From Bacteroidota bacterium (GTDB lineage Bacteria; Bacteroidota; Bacteroidia; AKYH767-A; OLB10), in contig JADJOH010000008.1 of the NCBI GenBank assembly GCA_016713925.1, forward strand, positions 62,001 through 126,000: a DNA stretch of 64,000 nucleotides, given 5' to 3'. Positions 19,408-27,100 of the stretch are shown here, in pieces. Within the stretch, counting starts at the first letter, position 1; each line of letters opens with the position of its first letter. The notes beneath the pieces were generated by a model. It saw only the letters and a program-made list of their open reading frames with translations. It made no database searches and was not told the origin of the DNA. Position numbers and translations under genes: made by a program.

Positions 19408-19758
19408 ATGCAACAACTGGACATCAAAAATATTGAAGTACATGCCTATCACGGTTGTCTCCCGGAGGAAGCGAAGATCGGATCTCTGTTTGCTGTAGAT
19501 GTGTCCTTTAGAGGGGATTTCAGCGCCGCCATGTCCAACGACGATTTGTCGAAAGCGGTGGATTATGTTATCGTGCATCGTATTGTAAGGGAGCAAATGG
19601 CGATTCGCTCTAACCTGATTGAGCATGTGGCTGCCCGATTGTTGAAACACCTGCGCGCTGCGTTTCCGGCCGTTGCTCAATGCAAGGTTTCCATTACCAA
19701 ATTTAATCCTCCAGTGAATGGCAGCCTCGGAAAAGCGGTTTTTACGGTGGAAGAATGA
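19408..19758 (+). CDS. folB: dihydroneopterin aldolase
   Basis: 116 residues with the FolB fold. LDIKNIEVHAYHGCLPEEAK at the N-terminus carries the family YHGCLPEE motif. DYVIVHRIVREQMAIRSNLI and IEHVAARLLKHLRAAFP form the central helices, and VSITKFNPPVNG is the C-terminal strand with the usual Kxxppv/ip pattern. The enzyme converts 7,8-dihydroneopterin to 6-hydroxymethyl-dihydropterin in folate synthesis. Length is normal (about 115-125). It is probably monocistronic or leaderless: the -7 box is only four bases upstream. Confidence 0.9.
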   Translation: MQQLDIKNIEVHAYHGCLPEEAKIGSLFAVDVSFRGDFSAAMSNDDLSKAVDYVIVHRIVREQMAIRSNLIEHVAARLLKHLRAAFPAVAQCKVSITKFNPPVNGSLGKAVFTVEE

Positions 19759-19939
19759 ATCGTATAATGAAGGAAAGGATTGAAGCATTAAAACTTTTTT
19801 CGCTCTTATTAGGGTAATTACAAGATAGGCCTGACAAGTGGTGGGCGAATTTCTCCCGGCAGGATGCCCGGTTTCTCCTAACATTAAATTAATGTCAATT
19901 TCTTTATTAAAATGGATTCATTTCTTCAGAAAACCATAT

Positions 19940-19947
19940 TACCTTCG
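19940..19947 (+). promoter_or_regulatory. -7-like promoter element (TACCTTCG) for rnr
   Basis: TACCTTCG differs from TAnnTTTG at one position and ends eight bases before the rnr ATG. Its placement parallels the exact boxes before folB and asnB. It suggests a leaderless or very short-leader mRNA. Confidence 0.4.
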
Positions 19948-19955
19948 CCTGTAAT

Positions 19956-22286
19956 ATGGCAAAGAAAAAGTCTACTGCTGATCATGGAGCCCTTCTGAAG
20001 AAACTCCTCCTGGATATTTTTAAAGAACATCCCTATAAAGCCTATAATTATAAACAGGTTATTAAAAAATTAAATCAGGAACCCTTTTTTGAGAATGCGA
20101 AGGAACTTCTGGAGTTGATGGATGAACAACAATTGAGAACCGCGCTGATCGCAACGCTGGAGAGCATGTCCATCAATGAAGATATTCAGGAAGTGGATCG
20201 TGGTAAGTATAAGTTATGGCCGCAGTCGCATTTTATTGAAGGTGTTCTCGATATGACATCTAACGGTAATGCCTACGTGATGAATGCCGATTTTGAAGAG
20301 GATATTTTTATCGATCGATCCAATACACTAAATGCACTTAACGGTGATAAAGTGAAAGTGAATTTATTTGCCTCACGTCCGGGAAAACGCCAGGAAGGGG
20401 AAGTGGTGGAAGTGCTCGAACGGGCGAAGAATGAGTTTGTCGGTACAGTTCAGGTGAGTGGAAAGTTCGCCTTCCTTGCTTCAGAAGGTGCCCGTAATGG
20501 TGTCGATATTTTTATTCCGCTCTCGGCACTGAATGGCGCGGTCAACGGGGAGAAAGCGGTGGCCCGGATTACCAATTGGCCGGTAGAAGCGAAGAACCCG
20601 CAGGGAGAAATTATTAAAGTGCTCGGCGTGCCGGGAGATAATAATGTGGAAATGGATGCCATCCTCGTCGAATATGGTTTTCCATTGCAATTTCCGGCGA
20701 TCGTGGAGAAGGAAGCAGATGAAATTCCGGAGACCATCTCCCGTAAGGAAATCTCCGCCCGCCGCGACTTCAGAAAAGTCCCTACGTTTACCATCGATCC
20801 GGTGGATGCCAAGGATTTTGATGATGCCCTCTCTGTGCAGGTGCTGGAAAATGGTCACCTGGAAGTGGGTGTGCATATTGCCGATGTCTCGCATTATATT
20901 AAACGGGATTCGCACCTCGATGAAGAAGCCTATAGCCGCGCAACCTCCGTCTATCTCGTGGACCGGGTGATTCCGATGCTGCCGGAAAAACTGAGTAATA
21001 TGGTATGCTCATTGCGCCCCGGTGAAGATAAATTATGTTACTCCGCCGTTTTTGAAATCAATGATCGCGGTGAATTGTTCAGCGAATGGTTTGGCCGGAC
21101 GATTATCCATTCACAACGTCGCTTTAGTTATGAAGAAGCGCAAGAAGTGATCGAGACAGGAGAGGGGGATATGAAGGAGTATATTCTCCGCCTGCATAAA
21201 ATTGCGCAACAGCTGCGAAAGAATCGTTTTGCGAATGGCGCCATTACTTTTGACAGAGTGGAAGTGAAGTTCCGACTCGATGAGCGCGCACATCCGGTGG
21301 ATGTTTTTCTGAAGGAAAATAAGGATAGTAATAAGTTGATTGAAGAGTTTATGCTGCTGGCGAATCGTAAAGTGGCTGAGTTTATCGGGAAAAATTTATC
21401 ATTGAAGCAGGGCAAGGAATTGCCGTTCGTTTACCGTATTCATGATACACCCGTGACCGATAAGCTGGAAGGATTTTCTTTGTTCGCCGCACGTTTCGGA
21501 TATAAGATCAATACAAAATCGGAGAAGGATATTGCGCATTCCCTCAACAAACTGATGAAGGATGTGAAAGGGAAACGGGAGCAGAATGTCCTCGAGCAAC
21601 TCGCGATCAGAACCATGTCGAAGGCAGTGTATACTACAGATAATATTGGTCACTATGGTCTCGCTTTTGATTTCTATACGCATTTTACATCTCCTATTCG
21701 TCGTTATCCGGATGTGATCGTGCATCGCCTGCTGGATCATTATCTCAAAGGCGGAAAGCCGATGGATGCCGATGAGATTGAATCCGCCTGCAAGCATAGC
21801 ACGGATATGGAAATTAAAGCTTCAGAAGCAGAACGTGCTTCAGTGAAATATAAGCAGGTGCAATATCTCCTCGACAGGAAGGATGAAGTGTTTAACGGAA
21901 TGATTTCCGGAGTGACGGAATGGGGCTTGTATATTGAAGTGGTAGAGAGTAAATGTGAAGGACTCTTGCGTATACGGGATCTGACGGATGATTTTTACGA
22001 GTTGAATGAAGAGCAGTATTGCCTCATCGGACATAAAACAAAGAAGACCTATCAGCTCGGCGATCTGCTCAAAGTGCGTTTGAAATCCGCTGACTTAATG
22101 AAGAAGCAAATTGATTTTATTCTCGCTGAAGATTTTGGAAAGACAAGACCGGGCAAGGAAGGTTTTCGTCCCTCAGGTGGTTTCCGATCAGCACCTTCCG
22201 GTGGCTTTGGCTCGAAATCGGGTAAATCGAAATCAGGAGGCTCCGGAAGAGGAAAGAGCTCAAAGCATTCTAAGAAAAGACGCTAA
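19956..22286 (+). CDS. rnr: ribonuclease R
   Basis: 776 residues. N-terminal helix-turn-helix/cold-shock region (about 1-230, with HFIEGVLDMTSNGNAYVMNA), catalytic RNB domain (about 265-600) starting RRDFRKVPTFTIDPVDAKDF and carrying the catalytic aspartates of DPVDAKDFDDAL at 281-292, and HFTSPIRRYPDVIVHRLLDH near its end. A C-terminal S1 domain follows (about 645-730, GMISGVTEWGLYIEVVESKC), then a Gly/Ser/Lys-rich basic tail. This is a 3'-5' exoribonuclease that degrades structured RNA. The TAA stop is interleaved with the TAG stop of the convergent T9SS gene, so no terminator separates them. Confidence 0.93.
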   Translation: MAKKKSTADHGALLKKLLLDIFKEHPYKAYNYKQVIKKLNQEPFFENAKELLELMDEQQLRTALIATLESMSINEDIQEVDRGKYKLWPQSHFIEGVLDMTSNGNAYVMNADFEEDIFIDRSNTLNALNGDKVKVNLFASRPGKRQEGEVVEVLERAKNEFVGTVQVSGKFAFLASEGARNGVDIFIPLSALNGAVNGEKAVARITNWPVEAKNPQGEIIKVLGVPGDNNVEMDAILVEYGFPLQFPAIVEKEADEIPETISRKEISARRDFRKVPTFTIDPVDAKDFDDALSVQVLENGHLEVGVHIADVSHYIKRDSHLDEEAYSRATSVYLVDRVIPMLPEKLSNMVCSLRPGEDKLCYSAVFEINDRGELFSEWFGRTIIHSQRRFSYEEAQEVIETGEGDMKEYILRLHKIAQQLRKNRFANGAITFDRVEVKFRLDERAHPVDVFLKENKDSNKLIEEFMLLANRKVAEFIGKNLSLKQGKELPFVYRIHDTPVTDKLEGFSLFAARFGYKINTKSEKDIAHSLNKLMKDVKGKREQNVLEQLAIRTMSKAVYTTDNIGHYGLAFDFYTHFTSPIRRYPDVIVHRLLDHYLKGGKPMDADEIESACKHSTDMEIKASEAERASVKYKQVQYLLDRKDEVFNGMISGVTEWGLYIEVVESKCEGLLRIRDLTDDFYELNEEQYCLIGHKTKKTYQLGDLLKVRLKSADLMKKQIDFILAEDFGKTRPGKEGFRPSGGFRSAPSGGFGSKSGKSKSGGSGRGKSSKHSKKRR

Positions 22287-25200
22287 TTGGTGGAGGAGCG
22301 AATCAGTTTCGTACTGTAAACAACACCAGCTTCTTCAATGCTGAGTAAATAGACTCCGGACTCAAATTTATCGCGCTCCAATGGTAGTCGGAATAAAGCA
22401 CTTTCAGTAATGATCTGCTGCTCATAAACGACCTGTCCTTTGAGATTATAGATTTTTAAGTTAGCGATATGGTTTTTTTCCGAGCGGAAGAGAATGTTGA
22501 TATGATCTTTGAAAGGCATAGGGAAAACGAGGATACTTCCGCTTCCTTCATTTCCGCGCTTGATGGCAATGGTTTTTGAATATTTTTCGGCGCCGTTATA
22601 GTCTATCTGTCGCAAACGATAATAGCTCAATAACTGCTGCAAAGGATTTTCATCCCGGAACACATAATTGTTGGCGAGTGTGCTGTTTCCTATTCCTTTG
22701 GTAAATCCGATTTCTTCAAATTGATTTCCCTCAGCAGACCGCTGGACAAAGAAGCCATCATTGTTTAGCTCACTGAGAGTGGTCCACTCCAATAAGTTCG
22801 TTGTTTCTTCGGCCTTTCCGGTAAAGGAACCCATCGTCACGGGCAAAGGAATATTGGAAGGTCCGATGATTTCAAAGTCATCCAGGGCAACACCCGGTGT
22901 AGTCACCACTCCATCTGAACGAAATACAAAACGAAATGCAACATTGGGATTCCCTGCCAGAAAAGATACATTGCGCGTGGCCAGTGTAAATGCACTTTGC
23001 GTGGAGTTGAAGAAGGGTTCACCAACAGGGAATGCAGTGCCTCCTCCGCCATTGGCAAAATCATACCAGCCTGCACCGGTAGTTCCAAGGATCGTCCAGC
23101 TATCTCCTTTGTTCAGCGAATATTCAACACGGAATCCATCGTAGGCAATTTCAAAACTATTTTTCCGGTAAAAATTAAGTGTATATGTTCCGGCTGCTGA
23201 GAAGTTGTAATTGGGTGTATATAAATTGCAATAGGCATTATCAGTATAGTTGCCGGTAAGATTCGTCACCCATGCTGAACTTCCGCTACGGGTGCTGTTC
23301 TTACCTGCTACAGCGCTGTTTCCTCTCTGCCAGCGGGTGCCTCCTGTATAATCTCCGGCAAAATCATTGGGATTGGTGTCGAAGTTTCCTCCGGCCGCAA
23401 TCGTATAAGGTGTTCCGCGGTTAGGCAGTACCGTTATATAGGCGGTTTTAGTATTTGTCAGTGCTCCTCCACCTCCATTGATGCTCAGACTCACCGTATA
23501 TACGCCGGGTGTATTGTAAGTATGCACCGGATTCGATAGGATGGAAGTGAACCCATCTCCGAAATTCCACGCCCACGATGTAGCTTTTACAGAACCATTT
23601 GTGAATTGGATGCCTTTACCGGTATAGATGACAAAACGGTCGGCACTGAAATCCGCACGGGCCGGCGAGAAATGATCCGTGGAATACAACCCACGGCCAT
23701 GAGTAGCCGCAATGATCATATTGTCAGAACTGCGCAATTGCAGCATGTCGGTGCGTACATTGGCCAGACCGCTGTTGGAAGGTCCCCAAACCGTCGCTCC
23801 GCCATTTAATTCGTCGGTGCTCCAGATGCCTACTTCTGTAGCCAGTAAAGCTTCAGAGCTGTCAGATGGATTGAAAAGTGACCAGCGGATAGGCATATCC
23901 GGTAGATTCCCTTCTACCGATGTCCAGGTTGTTCCTCCGTTCTTCGTTTCCCAAACACTGTTCACACCATAATTGCTATAGGTGACCAGCAAATGATTGT
24001 CATCATCCTTTTCCACTTCTATGCAGGAGATGGATGCTGATGTGGGCATACCTGCTCCGGCATTAATATGTGTGGCTGTTGGTGTGGCGGCATTGGCATT
24101 GTCCACCCGAACTACTCTTCCGTTGTTGAGTCCGAAGAAAACACGATGCGCCGTAACCGGAGCTACTTTTACTGCAGTCACTCGTCCGGCATTGAAGGCG
24201 GCTATAGCGACATTTGTCCAGGTAGTGGAAGTATGGGCATTGAGCAAGCGGGTATAATTTCCGCCCGTGTAGGATGCGTAGAAGTTATTGTTGGTATCAT
24301 CAAAATCACTGGGATTGATGAAAGATCCATTGTTGTTCGCGCGAATGGAAGCGAAGGATCCTCCTCCATCCGTACTTCTGTAGATGTTGTTGTAAACATA
24401 GGAGGAGAACTGATAGTTGGGATCACTTTGATCAATATGGCAATAGGCACCATCTCCACCGGTCACTTCGATGGTAGTGTTGATGCCCGGTACACTGTAT
24501 TGCTGCGTACCATTGTCCTGCGCTCCGGCCATGAATTGATTGGAGCCTATTGCAGGATTCATGGCACAGGCATAGTATTGGGTGATGTTGTAATTGTAGG
24601 ATTTGAAATCAATGGTGGTTCCGGCATTCGCAGTGCGATAGATCCCTCCATCATTGCCAAAATAAATGACATTGGAAGATCCGGGTTGAAAGACGATGGC
24701 GTGTTGATCCGCATGTACATTCTGGTATCCGAATCCACCGTACCAATGACAAAGTTGAGTCCAGGTAGTACCACTATTGGTGCTTTTGAATAGGTCAATG
24801 CCACCTACTAACACCGTGTTGGGATCATTGGGATCTACACCAATAGTAAGATCATACCAGGCCTGACCTCTCGTAAATTCGCCGGCTATTCCGGGATCCG
24901 CGTCGGTAGGAAGGGTGCAACTGGTCCAGGTCGTTCCGGAGTTGGTGGTTTTATAAATTCCTCCTACACCGTAAGTAGCAGCACTCATAGTAAGCGCATA
25001 GATGACAGCGGCATTCGACGGAGCAGCTGCAATTTCAATTCTTTCAAAACCCGTTGTCGGAAAGCCATTGGCGCCGGTGTTGAGTTTTGTAAACGTACCT
25101 GCATTACCGTTAGGTGACCGGTACACACCATCCGCACCACTGAAAATGGATCCTGTAGCCGCGATGATGGCATTGTCTGCTGCCAGATCCACATCTCCTA

Positions 25201-25981
25201 TGAAATCCACCGTAGAGCCGTTGCCGTTACCCAGCACTTCGGTCCAGGTCGTGCCTCCGTTTTGAGAACGAAAGAGTCCGCCATTGGTGGCCGCATAAAC
25301 ATCTCCCGTGGGAGGGTGAATAATCATTCTGTTTACATATCGGAAATTGGCTAACCCGGCAGTAGCTGCAAGCTGTGTAAAAGTGAGACCTCCATCCGTA
25401 CTCTTCCAGATGCCATCGCCGCGAATAGCATCCGCGTTGAACCATCCTTCGCCCGTTCCAAAATAAATAATATTCCGCGTTGTTGGATGCTGACAAAGTG
25501 CAGTAATAGCAATGTTGGAGAATAAATCATTGACGGGTGTCCATACCGGTGCTGCTACAGTGATGTCACTGGTCTTCCAGAGTCCGCCGCCCACTCCGGC
25601 CGAAAAAACCGTTTTGTAAGTGGGGTCATTCAGATCCACCATGATCGCTCGCGTACGTCCACCAACGTTAGATGGACCGCGTTCTGTCCAGTTGATACTT
25701 AAAGCCCCTGCTACCTTGCCCACCTGACTAGCCGCCCGTAGCTGTTCAGCATAATTGATGGCGTTCCATAAGCGTTCCCTCGGAATACTCATCGTGGCCG
25801 GATCGCGGGTGAGATCAAATTCATGCCGCATGGCGAGATCCATCCGATCGCGCTTAGGAATTTTAGTAATTTTAACGGAGATGCTGTCAGTGACCCATAA
25901 TAATCCCTGCATCAACACAACCGAAAGGAGGGCAGCAGCATAAACCGGGGTGAATAATCGCGGGAAGAGCGAAGAGGTCAT
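22283..25981 (-). CDS. T9SS cargo: sortilin/BNR-type propeller with PKD domain and C-terminal sorting signal
   Basis: 1232 residues, large secreted protein. An N-terminal hydrophobic segment (AAALLSVVLMQGLLWVTDSI) precedes a long propeller of glycosidase-like/VPS10-type repeats: GGGLWKTSDITVAAPVW, GDGIWKSTDGGLTFTQL, GGLFRSQNGGTTWTEV, GGIYKTTNSGTTWTS and GIDLFKSTNSGTTWTQL all show the Asp-box-like SxDxGxTW/ SxNxGxTW pattern. A PKD domain follows (about 790-865, ATSWAWNFGDGFTSILSNPV), then a beta-sandwich region. The end is a type A T9SS sorting domain (ILVFPMPFKDHINILFRSEK, then YNLKGQVVYEQ and SGVYLLSIEEAG). The protein is predicted to be exported across the outer membrane and anchored or released; its ligand is unknown. 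Confidence 0.85.
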   Translation of the reverse strand: MTSSLFPRLFTPVYAAALLSVVLMQGLLWVTDSISVKITKIPKRDRMDLAMRHEFDLTRDPATMSIPRERLWNAINYAEQLRAASQVGKVAGALSINWTERGPSNVGGRTRAIMVDLNDPTYKTVFSAGVGGGLWKTSDITVAAPVWTPVNDLFSNIAITALCQHPTTRNIIYFGTGEGWFNADAIRGDGIWKSTDGGLTFTQLAATAGLANFRYVNRMIIHPPTGDVYAATNGGLFRSQNGGTTWTEVLGNGNGSTVDFIGDVDLAADNAIIAATGSIFSGADGVYRSPNGNAGTFTKLNTGANGFPTTGFERIEIAAAPSNAAVIYALTMSAATYGVGGIYKTTNSGTTWTSCTLPTDADPGIAGEFTRGQAWYDLTIGVDPNDPNTVLVGGIDLFKSTNSGTTWTQLCHWYGGFGYQNVHADQHAIVFQPGSSNVIYFGNDGGIYRTANAGTTIDFKSYNYNITQYYACAMNPAIGSNQFMAGAQDNGTQQYSVPGINTTIEVTGGDGAYCHIDQSDPNYQFSSYVYNNIYRSTDGGGSFASIRANNNGSFINPSDFDDTNNNFYASYTGGNYTRLLNAHTSTTWTNVAIAAFNAGRVTAVKVAPVTAHRVFFGLNNGRVVRVDNANAATPTATHINAGAGMPTSASISCIEVEKDDDNHLLVTYSNYGVNSVWETKNGGTTWTSVEGNLPDMPIRWSLFNPSDSSEALLATEVGIWSTDELNGGATVWGPSNSGLANVRTDMLQLRSSDNMIIAATHGRGLYSTDHFSPARADFSADRFVIYTGKGIQFTNGSVKATSWAWNFGDGFTSILSNPVHTYNTPGVYTVSLSINGGGGALTNTKTAYITVLPNRGTPYTIAAGGNFDTNPNDFAGDYTGGTRWQRGNSAVAGKNSTRSGSSAWVTNLTGNYTDNAYCNLYTPNYNFSAAGTYTLNFYRKNSFEIAYDGFRVEYSLNKGDSWTILGTTGAGWYDFANGGGGTAFPVGEPFFNSTQSAFTLATRNVSFLAGNPNVAFRFVFRSDGVVTTPGVALDDFEIIGPSNIPLPVTMGSFTGKAEETTNLLEWTTLSELNNDGFFVQRSAEGNQFEEIGFTKGIGNSTLANNYVFRDENPLQQLLSYYRLRQIDYNGAEKYSKTIAIKRGNEGSGSILVFPMPFKDHINILFRSEKNHIANLKIYNLKGQVVYEQQIITESALFRLPLERDKFESGVYLLSIEEAGVVYSTKLIRSSTN

Positions 25982-26156
25982 ATGGATTTAACACGTAAGG
26001 GGATATAAAGTTACGGAGGAATTTGTCGATTTCTTTCTGATTTTTTGAAAGGATTGTTATTTAGAAAATTAGCAGCGATAGAAGCGGCAGAAATTTGATA
26101 AACATTTGTATTCGACTGTACATGTTTATTAGAGTAGTTCAACCGTTGAACCGACT

Positions 26157-26164
26157 TATTTTTG
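26157..26164 (+). promoter_or_regulatory. -7 promoter element (TATTTTTG) five bases before the ORF6N start
   Basis: An exact TAnnTTTG box followed by CTGCT and the ATG at 26170. Same near-leaderless arrangement as folB and asnB, and it supports 26170 rather than 26095 as the translation start. Confidence 0.45.
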
Positions 26165-26169
26165 CTGCT

Positions 26170-26538
26170 ATGAATACGATGATATCTATTGCACCGCAGG
26201 ACTTATCAGCACATATCTATCTGATCCGCGGAAGAAACGTGTTACTGGATGATTATCTGGCCAAATTGTATGGGGTTTCAACCAAATCCCTGAATCAGGC
26301 AGTGAAGCGGAACCCGGATCGGTTTCCACCTGATTTCATGTTCCAATTATCAGATAATGAATGGATTAACTTGAGGTCACAAAATGTGACCTCAAATGAA
26401 ATAAAGGAACAGGGAGGCCGGCGTTTAACGGAGACTATTTCGCTAAATCTTCGAATTCCAAAGGGAATAATAGTACACAGACGGCTAAGCAGAAAACATT
26501 ACGCAGCTTTTGAAAATGATGGTTATTTGAGTGGTTAA
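26170..26538 (+). pseudogene. ORF6N/KilA-N-type DNA-binding protein, truncated
   Basis: 122 residues from ATG 26170. The first 75 or so match the ORF6N domain, a phage-type DNA-binding module: IYLIRGRNVLLDDYLAKLYG, STKSLNQAVKRNPDRFPPDF and MFQLSDNEWINLRSQNVTSN. The domain normally continues after GGRR with a PYxFTEQGVAML segment. Here GGRR is followed by an unrelated 35-residue tail, so the protein is cut inside its conserved domain. Full family members are 150-300 residues. It looks like a remnant from a mobile element or phage, next to a REP-like patch. A short DNA-binding protein that is still made cannot be excluded. Confidence 0.6.
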
Positions 26539-26570
26539 AACCCTTCCAGAGCAGTAACGATTCCAAACTT

Positions 26571-26640
26571 AAACCTACCTATGCTGAAGCTTCGGCAGGC
26601 AGGCGCTGCGTTCGCGGCGGGTTCGCGGCGGTCGCTGCGT
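26571..26640. repeat. REP-like palindromic patch (CCTACCT...GGCAGGCAGG and GTTCGCGGCG units)
   Basis: An imperfect palindrome (CCTACCTATGCTGAAGC paired with TTCGGCAGGCAGG) is followed by short GC-rich direct repeats of GTTCGCGGCGG/CGCTGCGT. It is GC-rich against an AT-rich flank. The outer arms resemble the ACCTGCC...GGCAGGT palindromes found at 8.9 and 49.05 kb, so it probably belongs to the same interspersed family. Confidence 0.55.
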
Positions 26641-26812
26641 TTAAACAGAAGATTTAATTATCAGAATATTCTTTTATTCAAAACTAAGATTATTTATGGT
26701 CGAAAAATAAAGTCGAATTTGAGGGAAAAAGCGATTGGCCCATTCTAACTGCTCTTAGTGCGGTTAAAATAGAAAACCATTAACTTAAGCGGCTGAATTT
26801 AGTTTTCCTATA

Positions 26813-26935
26813 ATGTTACACGTGAATGCAGGTATAAGGCAGGAACTATTAATGCCAATGGAGGAGATGGAGTGCAAGTTCATGGAAGGAGTCGAGTGGT
26901 ATAACGAAACTCCAGCAGTTGATTGTAACGAATAG
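26813..26935 (+). CDS. possible 40-residue acidic small protein
   Basis: An open frame in the 562-bp gap between the ORF6N remnant and the T9SS gene. It reads MLHVNAGIRQELLMPMEEME and then 20 residues rich in E, ending CNE. Composition is plausible for a real small protein, but there is no family, no ribosome-binding site and no homologous context. Treat as a candidate only. The rest of the gap holds the REP-like patch at its start and a terminator at its end. Confidence 0.2.
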   Translation: MLHVNAGIRQELLMPMEEMECKFMEGVEWYNETPAVDCNE

Positions 26936-27012
26936 TCATAAGCCCGCTCCGATTGGCTTTCATGTGCATCCGTAGAGGACATGTACACTGGAAATACTTT
27001 AAATTATTTTGC

Positions 27013-27060
27013 AAAAAAAGACCGCTGCAAACCAACGATTGTTCGTTTGTCTGCAGCGGT
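27013..27060 (-). terminator. Rho-independent terminator of the beta-helix T9SS gene
   Basis: A perfect 9-bp stem, ACCGCTGCA at 27021-27029 with TGCAGCGGT at 27052-27060, is followed on the minus strand by seven T (A run at 27013-27019). It lies 41 bp beyond the stop of the minus-strand gene at 27101, in the correct orientation. Confidence 0.8.
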
Positions 27061-27100
27061 TTGAAGTGTCGATTATTTTCTTAGCTAAAGGCGCTTTCGA

